This document shows, piece after piece, positions 46,755-56,685 of a DNA stretch of 58,592 nt. Source of the DNA: Flammeovirgaceae bacterium (GTDB lineage Bacteria > Bacteroidota > Bacteroidia > Cytophagales > Cyclobacteriaceae); assembly GCA_021298355.1 (NCBI GenBank), contig JAJTEH010000020.1, forward strand, positions 1 to 58,592. The letters run 5' to 3'. Made by a program: the position numbers and the translations under genes. The notes below the pieces were generated by a model. It searched no databases. It was not told where the DNA came from and worked only from the letters and a program-made list of their open reading frames with translations. The number at the start of each line of letters is the position of its first letter. Positions within the stretch are counted from its first letter, which is position 1.

Positions 46755-47048
46755 ATGAAAAAAGTATTTCAATCTGTAATGTGCCTAGTATTGTGCGCTA
46801 CATTACTCACTTCTTGCTTTACATCTACGCACGTAGTAGGTGCTGGTGGATCTGGAGAAACTGTTCAAACAAAACAATGGTTTGCTCTATGGGGTTTGGT
46901 ACCTTTAAATAATGCTAATTCACAACAGTTAGCCGGAGGTAAAACAGATTACACTGTTACAACTACTTTTTCTTTTGTTGACATGGTAATAGGTGCGATT
47001 ACAGGTATTGTTTCTGTATATCCAATGACTGTAAAAGTGAAGAAATAA
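46755..47048 (+). CDS. Small Bor-like lipoprotein
   Basis: An in-frame ATG lies 19 codons upstream inside the previous gene's end; I chose 46755 because it puts a lipoprotein signal first (MKKVFQSVMCLVLCATLLTS, then C at 21), giving 97 residues. The core WFALWGLVPLNNANSQQLA, then YTVTTTFSFVDMVIGAITGI and YPMTVKVKK, resembles the Bor/Iss family (phage-borne surface lipoproteins linked to serum resistance), which is also found in Bacteroidota. The role here is unknown and no phage genes are nearby. A bidirectional terminator follows. Confidence 0.65.
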   Translation: MKKVFQSVMCLVLCATLLTSCFTSTHVVGAGGSGETVQTKQWFALWGLVPLNNANSQQLAGGKTDYTVTTTFSFVDMVIGAITGIVSVYPMTVKVKK

Positions 47049-47067
47049 TTTTTCTTCCTTTAGTTAA

Positions 47068-47100
47068 AAAGGCTATCTCTGTGAGATAGCCTTTTTTTTT
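47068..47100. terminator. Bidirectional terminator between Bor-like and caspase genes
   Basis: Arms GGCTATCTC and GAGATAGCC around TGT form a perfect stem with A-rich flank on one side and nine T on the other, so it can end transcripts from both directions. Confidence 0.9.
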
Positions 47101-47113
47101 ATCGCTTTATCGG

Positions 47114-48457
47114 TTATTGAATTTTAAAGAAAAACTCTCCTACAATATTGGAGTTATCCCATGTGTTTTGTTTACCTCCTGAAAGTTCCGAAACGTTTTG
47201 TCTTACCTGTTTAAACATTTGTTCGATGGTTAAGTTTGGAACCCGCATGGCTTTCAACAACTCTTGGGTATATAATCCGTTTCGTCCGCTCCCATCTGAT
47301 GCTACAGAACCGGGAGCTGTTGCAAAGGCTACATAAGCCCCTTTTGCAGCTCGTACTTGCGCCAATCCCTGGCCTGCTCCGCTTCTGGTTGTAGCAGGAA
47401 ACGGATTGTTACGGCAAGCATCTAAAATCACAATATTCATTCTGGAATTAGAGAATTCCATTTTTCCTAAAATTTTATCGGCCGGGTAACAAGCGTATAC
47501 AACGTCCGTTGGTGTAGTTATGCTGGCATCAATAGGTACCAGATAATTAACTCCTTCGAATTGTAAACCATGACCGGCAAAAAAAAATAAACCTACAGTT
47601 TGGCCTTTGGGGCCTTCGCTTAATTTTTTAAATAAATTATTTGCTGCGATTTCTAATTGCCTATGTGTAGCATCAATTAGCAAATCAACTTCGAAATTAC
47701 ATTTGCGTAGTTCAGCAGCTATGTCTTTTGCATCGTTTACTGGATTTTTTAATACCCCAATTTCTTTTGGGTAGTTAGAGTTACCCACAACGAGTGCGTA
47801 TCTCTTTTCTTCTTTATACGCTTCGAATAAAGATTTATCAACTGTTTGTGTTGTTAAAACTTGTGTTGGTATTGCTTTATCGCTTTCATTTTCTTTTCCT
47901 CTGTTGGCTGCTACGCCAGTATTGGCGTATTGTGCATATTTGGATTGCGCATTTTGGTTTTGCCCGTTTTTATCTAAGGCCGCTTTAAAATCGACTACGG
48001 CTGCATCTGTGCTGCCTCTGCCTTCTTTTACTAAACCCCTTTGGTAATATGCCTCAGATACTGTTTCGGCTTTTCTTTCATTTGCAATTGCTGCTGTAAA
48101 TGCTTTTTCGGCTTCGTCTTTGTTTCCGTTAGCCAGAAAAGCTAAGCCTAAAAAAAGATTGGCGTTGTCGCGCTCATATACACCACCGTAGATTGCGGTG
48201 CGCAAATACGATATGGCCATGTTGGCGTTACCAAGATGGTATTGGCTTACACCTCTGTAGTAATTAGCCTGGGCATCGTAACTTTTGTTGCGCAAAGGGC
48301 TGCCCATAAATTTTGCCAATGCTTCTTCGCATCCTTTATAGTCTCCGTCTTTAAAGCGGGCTACTGCTGCTTCGTATTGTTTGTTAGGCGATAATTCTAT
48401 TTGTGCCTGTACAGAGAAAAAGGCGAAAAGTAAAATGATTACGCTAAACGATTTCAT
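47114..48457 (-). CDS. Secreted TPR-caspase (peptidase C14) protein
   Basis: The 447-residue protein has a signal peptide (MKSFSVIILLFAFFSVQAQ), TPR-like repeats (~22-165), a linker, and a caspase-like domain (~218-445). The catalytic pair His296 (FFAGHGLQ) and Cys348 (LDACRNNP) is intact, and the domain begins KRYALVVGNSNYP. Bacterial metacaspase-like proteases of this type cut after basic residues in characterised cases, but the substrate here is unknown. Because of the signal peptide it acts outside the cytoplasm. It shares a terminator with the convergent Bor-like gene. Confidence 0.88.
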   Translation of the reverse strand: MKSFSVIILLFAFFSVQAQIELSPNKQYEAAVARFKDGDYKGCEEALAKFMGSPLRNKSYDAQANYYRGVSQYHLGNANMAISYLRTAIYGGVYERDNANLFLGLAFLANGNKDEAEKAFTAAIANERKAETVSEAYYQRGLVKEGRGSTDAAVVDFKAALDKNGQNQNAQSKYAQYANTGVAANRGKENESDKAIPTQVLTTQTVDKSLFEAYKEEKRYALVVGNSNYPKEIGVLKNPVNDAKDIAAELRKCNFEVDLLIDATHRQLEIAANNLFKKLSEGPKGQTVGLFFFAGHGLQFEGVNYLVPIDASITTPTDVVYACYPADKILGKMEFSNSRMNIVILDACRNNPFPATTRSGAGQGLAQVRAAKGAYVAFATAPGSVASDGSGRNGLYTQELLKAMRVPNLTIEQMFKQVRQNVSELSGGKQNTWDNSNIVGEFFFKIQ

Positions 48458-48488
48458 AAAAAATAGTTAAAAGGAATGAGATTTGAAG

Positions 48489-49768
48489 TTACACAAATTG
48501 TGCCGATTCAGGAACCACCACATCCTCCGCCAAAATTTTCTTCATTTCGCCAAAGCCACCATATACATTTACCAACTTACCGGTAAACCCTTGGCGTTTC
48601 ATGATCGATATGGCTATCATAGAACGATACCCCCCTGCGCAATGGATAACATGGTTGGCCTCGTTATCTGTTTCTTTTAAATTAACTGGGAAATCGGCTA
48701 AAGGTAAAAACTGTGCATCTTTTAAATGGCCAGCAGACCATTCTCCCGGTTTACGCACATCTAATACATCAAAACCAGCTTTTTTATACGTTGGAATTTC
48801 ATGAGGATGAATAGATGTAATTGTGTCTAATGGTTCGTTCCAATTCTTTACGCCACCCGCCAAATAACCTAACACATTTTCATACCCTACGCGGGCTAAA
48901 CGTAAAACGGCTTCTTCTTCTTTTCCTTCTTCGGCTACCAGCAGCAATGGTTTTTTAATATCTACAAGGGTTCCTACCCAAACTGCATACTGCCCGTTTA
49001 AGCCAATGTTTATGGAACCTTTAATAAATCCTTTTTCAAAATCATCGGCCTTGCGTGTATCTAAAATAATAGCACCTTTCTCTACTTCTTTTTTAAACAG
49101 GCTTGCCGATAGCGCCTTAGCATTATTGGCCATTACTTCATCGATTGGTGCATACCCATCGCGGTTAATGCGGGCGTCTTCGAAAAAATATGCGGGAGGT
49201 GGTAATATACCGTCTGTAACTTTTTCAATAAACTCTTCTTTAGTTTGGTTTTGTAAAGCATAGTTTACTTTCTTCTGTTCGCCAATGGTAGAAAATGTTT
49301 CTTTACCAATGTTCTTTCCACAGGCAGAACCCGGCCCGTGTGCAGGATAACATCGCCTACAAACAGCGTGTCGCCAGTGAAAATAGCATGCTCTTTTCCA
49401 TGTTCATCTAGTAACAAATAACAAGAAGACTCTGGCGTGTGGCCGGGCGTATGCAATACTTTTAACTTGATTTTACCGATGGTAAACTCCTGCCCGTCTT
49501 TGGCATTGATTACATCGTATTTCGTATTAGCCAATGGGCCGTACACAATGGGTGCGTTTGTTTTTTTAGATAAGTCTATATGCCCCGATACAAAATCGGC
49601 ATGAAAATGTGTTTCGAAAATATATTTGATGGTTGTTTTTCTTTCTTTTGCTTTTTCGAGATAAGGTGTTGTTTCGCGTAGCGGATCTATGATGGCTGCT
49701 TCACCTTCTGATTCAATGTAGTAGGCTGCTTCGGCTAAGCAATTGGTATATAATTGTTCGATGTACAT
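48489..49768 (-). pseudogene. MBL-fold/rhodanese gene broken by internal deletion and frameshift
   Basis: Two frames make one gene. The first (start at 49768, an ATG 10 codons inside a longer frame) holds the metallo-beta-lactamase motifs THFHADFVSGH, TPGHTPES and FTGDTLF, then shifts at about 49349 after GDV. From there the next frame runs on as YPAHGPGSACGK, a short linker, and two rhodanese domains; the second has an active-site Cys in CAGGYRS, the first lacks it. In full-length relatives (about 470 residues; persulfide dioxygenase/rhodanese type in sulfide oxidation) roughly 45 residues lie between these points. A deletion of about 135-140 bases with a changed frame explains it. It may be an inactive gene or an assembly error. 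A start at 49133 would still give the two rhodanese domains alone. Confidence 0.8.
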
Positions 49769-49838
49769 AATGCTCTGTTTTAATTTGAAAAACAACACAG
49801 CAAAGGTCTTAAAAATTCCTCAATTCAACAGAACGTTC

Positions 49839-49846
49839 TACATTTG
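49839..49846 (+). promoter_or_regulatory. -7 element of the WG-repeat gene
   Basis: TACATTTG, a full TAnnTTTG match, lies five bases before the ATG, which implies a near-leaderless transcript. The -33 element is weak (TTC at the right distance). Confidence 0.45.
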
Positions 49847-49851
49847 TTACC

Positions 49852-51837
49852 ATGCGTTTTTTGGTTTTTACGGCATGGTGTCTCCTTACGGGCTTTCAAA
49901 CGGTTGCGCAAAATCTGCAAACCTATCAGAAAAACAATTTTTTTGGCCTTGCTGATGCCACAGGCAAACCAATTACATCGGCCATTTATAATGAAATTTT
50001 ACCCGGCACCGATTATTCGATCGTTCGCATATGGAATAAAGCTCAGGCACAGTTTTTAACCGGAACGGTAGATGCAAAAGGTAAAACCCTTATTACTCCG
50101 GCATATATCGATTTAAAACGCGATGGCCTGCGTTTAATCGCTTGCCGAAAAGTGAAACAATCGTTTCGATATGGGCTATTAGTAGCAAGTGGCAAAGAGA
50201 TTATTCCACTGGATTATGTTTCGGTTCAATCATTAGGTTCTATGCGTTATGCAGTAGAAAACGATGAAAAAAAATTTGCCATCTATACCGATGAAGGCAT
50301 AAATCTAACAGGTTTTACATTAGAAAATTTGATTTCAGTAAAACCTAACCTTATACAGTTTACCCAAAATGGTTTGTTGGGTTTGCTAGACAGACAAGGC
50401 AACATAGTTAAAGAAGCACGCTATACAACAATAAAATATGATGATGAAAGTGTAGTTGGTGTTTGGCCACAACAGTGGGAGTTGATATCCGTTACTGATT
50501 TTACAAAAAAAGAAATTAACGCTAAAAAGACACAGTTTACTTCAGCAGGCTATTTGCTTATAGAACATAAAAAAAATAGTAACCAGCTTTTTTCGAAACA
50601 ACTGCAAGCAATAGGCAAAACATATGCACAAATAAACGAAACACCACAAGCCGGTTTTTTTATTGTAGAAGAAAAAGAAAAACAACTGATCGTTACCAAC
50701 GAGGGCATACCTATTGAAAATACACGTGGCGACAGCATTGTGATACATCAACAGTGTGCCATGATAAGAAAAGGAAAACACTGGCAAACTTTTTCATTAA
50801 AACTTAATTCGGCATACCAACATAAATACGATTCGTTTCGTATTCTGAAACAACATGCCGTTGCCTATAAACAAGGGTATGCCGGTTTACTTAACAACAA
50901 TGGCGAAGAGGTAATACCTTGTGTATACGAAAACGTTGAAGATGTTAACGAAAATCAAATACTTGTAAAGATTAAAGGTTTAACCGGTATAATTGATTGG
51001 CAAGAAAAATGGTTGTTGCCTCCTCAACCCAATGGTGTTACATTAGTTAACGATAAGTTGTATTTACTTACCGAAGGAAAACTTAAGTACCTGAAAAATT
51101 TTCAACATCAGGTAATCTATTTTACAAACAACTTTATACAGATTAAAAACAATTATGTAGAAGAAACCACCAGTAGAGGAGAAAAGTGGAAAATAGATGC
51201 GTTTGGCATTGTTACATCTTTTGTACCTAAAATCAATCAAACCTACCAACACATACAATTGCCCACAGAAGGATTCTCTGCTATTAAAAAAAATGATAAA
51301 TGGGGATTTATAGATTTACAAGGAAGATTGCGTATAGCTAACCGATACGATTCGGTTATGCCTTTTACAAATGGCCATGCAGCTTTTAAACTTCGTAACA
51401 AATGGGGTTTACTTAATAAAGAAGATAAGATTGTTTTACAACCAGGCTACGATACTTTACTACATGCCAACGCTGAATTACTGATTGGGTATACTAAGAA
51501 ATTGGGTGGAATAATCAATTATACAGGAGAGGTAGTCTTGCCTATACGTTTCGATCTGGTAAAACCCTGGGAAAAACAGTTTTATCTTTTACAAAAAGAT
51601 TCTGTTTTTGGTTGGGCAGATAAAGATGGAAAACTAATTGTAGAACCGAAGTATCAGAAAATAAAACTTGCCGGAAATTTTATTGCAGCCAAAATTCTTG
51701 ATAAATGGGGTTTAGTTAACTGGGACGGCTCTCAGAAAATTCCTGCTGTGTATACAACATGCGAAGTCTCTGCAGATGGTCAATTTATTTTGGTGGGTAA
51801 AGAGATAAAAACAGAAGTAATTTCAATTAAACAATAG
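49852..51837 (+). CDS. Secreted WG-repeat protein
   Basis: The 661-residue protein has a signal peptide (MRFLVFTAWCLLTGFQTVAQ) and WG-type repeats of about 35-45 residues: near the N-terminus FFGLADATGKPIT, and in the last third KWGFIDLQGRL, KWGLLNKEDKI, VFGWADKDGKL and KWGLVNWDGSQK. The middle (~100-450) is more diverged but shows the same beta-strand rhythm (for example QFTQNGLLGLLDRQGNIVKE). WG repeats are common in exported Bacteroidota proteins; no function is established. There is no clear T9SS tail. It is divergent from the MBL/rhodanese gene. Confidence 0.8.
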   Translation: MRFLVFTAWCLLTGFQTVAQNLQTYQKNNFFGLADATGKPITSAIYNEILPGTDYSIVRIWNKAQAQFLTGTVDAKGKTLITPAYIDLKRDGLRLIACRKVKQSFRYGLLVASGKEIIPLDYVSVQSLGSMRYAVENDEKKFAIYTDEGINLTGFTLENLISVKPNLIQFTQNGLLGLLDRQGNIVKEARYTTIKYDDESVVGVWPQQWELISVTDFTKKEINAKKTQFTSAGYLLIEHKKNSNQLFSKQLQAIGKTYAQINETPQAGFFIVEEKEKQLIVTNEGIPIENTRGDSIVIHQQCAMIRKGKHWQTFSLKLNSAYQHKYDSFRILKQHAVAYKQGYAGLLNNNGEEVIPCVYENVEDVNENQILVKIKGLTGIIDWQEKWLLPPQPNGVTLVNDKLYLLTEGKLKYLKNFQHQVIYFTNNFIQIKNNYVEETTSRGEKWKIDAFGIVTSFVPKINQTYQHIQLPTEGFSAIKKNDKWGFIDLQGRLRIANRYDSVMPFTNGHAAFKLRNKWGLLNKEDKIVLQPGYDTLLHANAELLIGYTKKLGGIINYTGEVVLPIRFDLVKPWEKQFYLLQKDSVFGWADKDGKLIVEPKYQKIKLAGNFIAAKILDKWGLVNWDGSQKIPAVYTTCEVSADGQFILVGKEIKTEVISIKQ

Positions 51838-52180
51838 AAGAGAGCAGTTTATAGTGGGTTGTATTTTATTCGATTATGTAAATAGTTAATTTCTTACCTG
51901 TTGAAGTAAAATAACATACTGTACATAGTAGGCTACAAAACAGTTTTAAGTTGTTTAACCAAGATACCTTTTTACCTTGCATAATTTCATTTTTAACATG
52001 GCGAGTTACTTATAAACGGTAGTATAATCCAACAACTACCCTGAAATATTATTCATATAACATTTGCACAAGTTTTTATCACTTTCTCTGTCATTATTTT
52101 CTGTAGAGGTTAATGATAGGAAGTATGAAATCTGACCTGATTTACATACCTTAACTTAAACTTTAACTAAACCCTGTTTT
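51838..52180. other. Gap without a gene
   Basis: AT-rich, with stops in all frames and no hairpin followed by a T-run. It should carry the promoter of the beta-barrel gene, but I see no clear TAnnTTTG element. Confidence 0.35.
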
Positions 52181-52717
52181 ATGAAAAAAAGAATTTTACT
52201 TCCCGGATTGCTTTTTTTGCTTTTAATTCCGAAGGTATCGTCTGCTCAACAAAGTGCGATTAAGATAAATGTTTTAAGTCCTATTTTCAGAACACTAAAC
52301 GTACAATACGAACACAAAATCAAAGAAAGCTCGAGTTTACAACTTGGCTTTTTTTACACTGGAAATTCCATTGGCGATACTAAATTCTCCGGTTTTGGAA
52401 TAACGCCCGAATATAGGTTTTACTTATCCGAAACAGAAGCTATTCAAGGTGTGTATTTAGCTCCATTTGTACGCTACCAAAGTTTTGATCTAACACAAGA
52501 AATTGATGACTCTAAAGCTACACTCTCGACATTTGGAGGAGGGGTAATTATTGGTAAGCAATGGGTTTTCAAAGAAAAGGTTGTATTAGATTTGTTCATA
52601 GGCCCGGCCTATAATTCAGGATCTGTAAAAGTAAAATCGGGAACCGATAATTTTGATGTAGGTACTTTTGATGGCTTCGGGCTACGCACCGGTTTTTGTC
52701 TTGGGTTTGCTTTTTAA
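52181..52717 (+). CDS. Small outer-membrane beta-barrel protein (DUF3575-like)
   Basis: The 178-residue protein has a signal peptide (MKKRILLPGLLFLLLIPKVS, cleaved after SSAQ) and about eight amphipathic strands (IKINVLSPIFRTLNVQYEHK, YLAPFVRYQSF, GGGVIIGKQWVF) ending in FCLGFAF, as in DUF3575/OmpA-like barrels. It probably sits in the outer membrane; function unknown. A terminator shared with the atpC fragment lies about 170 bases downstream. Confidence 0.75.
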   Translation: MKKRILLPGLLFLLLIPKVSSAQQSAIKINVLSPIFRTLNVQYEHKIKESSSLQLGFFYTGNSIGDTKFSGFGITPEYRFYLSETEAIQGVYLAPFVRYQSFDLTQEIDDSKATLSTFGGGVIIGKQWVFKEKVVLDLFIGPAYNSGSVKVKSGTDNFDVGTFDGFGLRTGFCLGFAF

Positions 52718-52883
52718 TTTTACAAATAAGCCATAACAAGGCTTACATCTTATTCATTTGAAATGCATAAAAACGGTAAGTACTTTAACTTAATCGTTCA
52801 TTAAAAAAAGCGATTCAGATTAATCTCATTTTAATCTGAATTATGAGGTATACTATTTTAAATGAATAGGATTTATTGCACAT

Positions 52884-52918
52884 AAAAAAAGCTGCCTTTC
52901 GGGCAGCTTTTCTTTTTC
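52884..52918. terminator. Bidirectional terminator, copy of the atp operon terminator
   Basis: Arms GCTGCC and GGCAGC inside A/T flanks can end the plus-strand beta-barrel transcript and minus-strand reading of the atpC fragment. Its sequence (AAAAAAAGCTGCCT...) and position relative to atpC match the terminator at 54657-54684, so it was duplicated with the atpC fragment. Confidence 0.75.
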
Positions 52919-52931
52919 TATAAAAATTATT

Positions 52932-53094
52932 TTAAGCTTTTACACCATCTGCAAGTAGAACAACCTTATTGTGCAATACTTCTACTACACCACCGGTGAT
53001 ATTTACTTTTTGTCTAGCTCCCTTGGTTTTGTATTCTACTTGTCCTTCTTTTAATAATGAAACAAACGAGGCGTGTTTATTCAAAATCTGAAAA
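52932..53094 (-). pseudogene. atpC: Truncated second copy of atpC (3' part)
   Basis: This stretch encodes the last ~53 residues of the epsilon subunit (from FQILN to ADGVKA), with the stop codon kept and no start. Compared with the intact atpC at 54708-54953 I count about 11 base differences in 162, four of them changing the residue (Asn to Lys, Pro to Ser, Leu to Phe, Thr to Arg), mostly near the broken end. The homology also covers the terminator downstream. It is a partial duplication left on the far side of the 391-residue gene and cannot make a working epsilon subunit. Confidence 0.9.
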
Positions 53095-53209
53095 TAAATT
53101 ACTGCCAATAAAAAAATTGAAAGGGATAAGGTTTGGAAACTACATCAAACTTTAAGAATTCATTTACACAAACAGCCCGTCTTAGTTGATGTTACCTTAT
53201 AAAACATTA

Positions 53210-54385
53210 TCAATAAAAATTTTTTGAATAAAATATTTTAATCAAATAAAGCAATCCACTTAGTAAATGCATAGCTAAACATACATACACTGCTATTTTT
53301 CTTGAATTAGAAATTTTTCGCGAATTCTTTTGTTGTATAAAAAAAGAAATTGCAGTTATAAAAATCAAATACATGGTAATTACATTTTGCCAGGTAAAAT
53401 TACCATCATATTTTCTAGGCCCGGTTTCAATTACAAAAACTGAAATAAAAAATCCACATACGTGCATGCACCACGCATACAAAAATGGTTTATACCTGAA
53501 TATAGATTTAAACCATATGCTTATTAAAATTAAAAAAGCTAACGAAAACAAAATGGAAAAAGGTAAATACCATACCGGAATATAATGCAGAAATACTTCG
53601 AAAGGTTTTCCAATACTAACGCTACTAATTTCTGATTGAATAGAACCTACTTGAAGAAAATAAAACAAATAATATTGTATACCCACTACACTTGCACCCA
53701 ACGCAATAGGAATGAAAAGAGTATACTTTTTTGTTGTATCTAAATTTTTATCGAAAAAAATAAACAAGATGGTTGCAGGTAGATACACAAATAGAAAGGA
53801 AGGCTTAATAATTGCATTAACAATAATTAGTAGGCTTAGAGATGCCAGATCTATTTTGCTGATGGTATGGTTAGAATGCAGTACTTTAATCTGTTTAAAA
53901 AAAAGTAGCATAGCAAAAGGGAAAACAAATATAGTAGTTGAATTATGCCAAACATGTGGCGCCACCTTACCGATGTAGGCAATCTTTAAATAAAAAATTG
54001 AAACGGGGTCTAAAATAGGAAACATAAAAAATGTTGCCATTGCCAATGCCAGAATCTTTATGTTACTATTAGCATCAGGAAATAATTTTTCGTGTGTGTA
54101 AAAGGTAACGGTTAAACTATACTTATAGTAACAAGAGATAGCCAGTATACTAGCTGCCACGACAGATAAGTAATTTATATTGATGAAATTCGAAAAAAAA
54201 CTAATTAGTAAATAGAAACCGAAATTGGCCGGATAGTTTGATAAATTTTGATTTATCCTAATGGCATGGTTGATATGTAAAATAACATCATTACTTGTTA
54301 AGGTTATGATTAAATAAAAAAGTAGAGTTAATGTAAGTAGAAAAGTAAGGTTGAAAAGATTTTGACTATAATTTTCTTTCATCAA
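53210..54385 (-). CDS. Polytopic membrane protein, possibly GT-C-like
   Basis: The 391-residue protein has about ten hydrophobic helices along its length. The motif GKVAPHVWHNSTTIFVFPFA near residue 138 recalls the loop of polytopic glycosyltransferase-like (GT-C or EpsG/Wzy-type) proteins, but I cannot confirm a family. A second ATG lies one codon in. It sits exactly between the two copies of the atpC 3' end, so it was probably inserted along with a duplication of that end. Base use is AT-rich (Lys, Ile, Phe, Ser codons) compared with the atp genes, consistent with transfer. No integrase or transposase is present. Confidence 0.65.
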   Translation of the reverse strand: MMKENYSQNLFNLTFLLTLTLLFYLIITLTSNDVILHINHAIRINQNLSNYPANFGFYLLISFFSNFININYLSVVAASILAISCYYKYSLTVTFYTHEKLFPDANSNIKILALAMATFFMFPILDPVSIFYLKIAYIGKVAPHVWHNSTTIFVFPFAMLLFFKQIKVLHSNHTISKIDLASLSLLIIVNAIIKPSFLFVYLPATILFIFFDKNLDTTKKYTLFIPIALGASVVGIQYYLFYFLQVGSIQSEISSVSIGKPFEVFLHYIPVWYLPFSILFSLAFLILISIWFKSIFRYKPFLYAWCMHVCGFFISVFVIETGPRKYDGNFTWQNVITMYLIFITAISFFIQQKNSRKISNSRKIAVYVCLAMHLLSGLLYLIKIFYSKNFY

Positions 54386-54424
54386 GTATATATTTAGCCG
54401 TTAACAGCTATGAAAGGAGAAAAA

Positions 54425-54432
54425 CAAAATTA
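54425..54432 (-). promoter_or_regulatory. Candidate -7 element of the polytopic protein gene
   Basis: The minus strand reads TAATTTTG, a full TAnnTTTG match about 40 bases before the ATG. No TTG at the -33 distance. The rest of 54386-54656 shows one AT-rich inverted repeat (CATAAAAGC and GCTTTTATA, near 54524-54553) and no gene. Confidence 0.4.
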
Positions 54433-54656
54433 TATTTACCTCTACCAATTAGATATCAGTAGAAAATCAAACTTCATAAACTTTCAACCAAAAGAAAATA
54501 ATTTTAAAAAGCAATGTATAGTAGCATAAAAGCTCAGAGGTTATGCTTTTATACTTCTTGAATGATTTGGTATGTTGCCTGTAGAAATTGGCATTTTTTC
54601 GCTACAACCAGATACATAAGGTATGAAGCAGTAGAAACTTTTTTGATTGATTGGAT

Positions 54657-54684
54657 AAAAAAAAGCTGCCTCATCAGCAGCTTT
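54657..54684 (-). terminator. Terminator of the atpD-atpC operon
   Basis: On the minus strand arms AAAGCTGC and GCAGCTTT form the stem around TGATGAG and are followed by eight T, about 25 bases after the atpC stop codon. Confidence 0.85.
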
Positions 54685-54707
54685 CCATTTTTATTTTTAA
54701 AGTAAGA

Positions 54708-54953
54708 TTACGCTTTCACACCATCTGCAAGTAGAACAACCTTATTGTGCAATACTTCTACTACACCACCGGTGATGTTTACTTTTTGTGTAGCTCCCTT
54801 GGTTTTGTATTCTACTTGTCCTTCTTTTAATAATGAAACAAGAGGAGCGTGGTTATTCAATATTTGAAAAGAACCATCAGCACCTGGAAAAATAGCTGAG
54901 TCTGCTTCTCCTTCGAATATCTTTTTTTCTGGTGTTACTATCTCTAAGAACAT
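54708..54953 (-). CDS. atpC: F-type ATP synthase epsilon subunit (short form)
   Basis: The 81-residue protein is the beta-sandwich part of epsilon alone (MFLEIVTPEKKIFEGEADSA, IFPGADGSFQILNNHAPLVS, VEVLHNKVVLLADGV); the C-terminal two-helix regulatory arm found in many bacteria is absent, as is common in Bacteroidota. It acts in the F1 stalk, linking the rotor to the catalytic head. It is the second gene of an operon with atpD, 82 bases downstream. A truncated second copy of its 3' end lies about 1.8 kb away. Confidence 0.93.
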   Translation of the reverse strand: MFLEIVTPEKKIFEGEADSAIFPGADGSFQILNNHAPLVSLLKEGQVEYKTKGATQKVNITGGVVEVLHNKVVLLADGVKA

Positions 54954-55035
54954 AATTCAAAATTTCAAATACAAAATATCAAATTTCAAATCTCAGACCC
55001 ACATTCTTGAATCTGAAATTTGGAATTTCAAATTA
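54954..55035. repeat. AT-rich spacer with short repeats between atpD and atpC
   Basis: The spacer contains four to five variants of AAATTTCAAAT and one CTCAGA/TCTGA inverted pair. It looks like a short intergenic repeat; no gene is present. Confidence 0.5.
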
Positions 55036-56550
<1,515 letters not shown>

Positions 56551-56620
56551 TTATTGTGGTTTAATAATTTAAGTGATTGATTTACAAGGATTTTAGAGCT
56601 AATTGCCCTTAAATCGACCG

Positions 56621-56652
56621 CAAAAGTAGCCTTTCTTATTTGCTTTGACAAA
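56621..56652 (-). promoter_or_regulatory. Promoter of the atpD-atpC operon
   Basis: On the minus strand TTTG (56649-56652), a 20-base spacer and TACTTTTG (56621-56628) match both Bacteroidota promoter elements fully. The predicted start is about 70 bases before the atpD ATG. Confidence 0.75.
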
Positions 56653-56685
56653 TACTTATCAACTTAATTCAGAAATGTTGATCCC

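Noticed and set aside
52932-53094. A second, functional epsilon subunit gene
   Set aside because: The first ~28 codons and any ATG in frame are missing, and residue changes cluster near the break, so it is a fragment.
53210-54385. Transposase or integrase within the atpC-flanked insert
   Set aside because: The only gene there is a polytopic membrane protein with no recombinase motifs, and I see no terminal inverted repeats.
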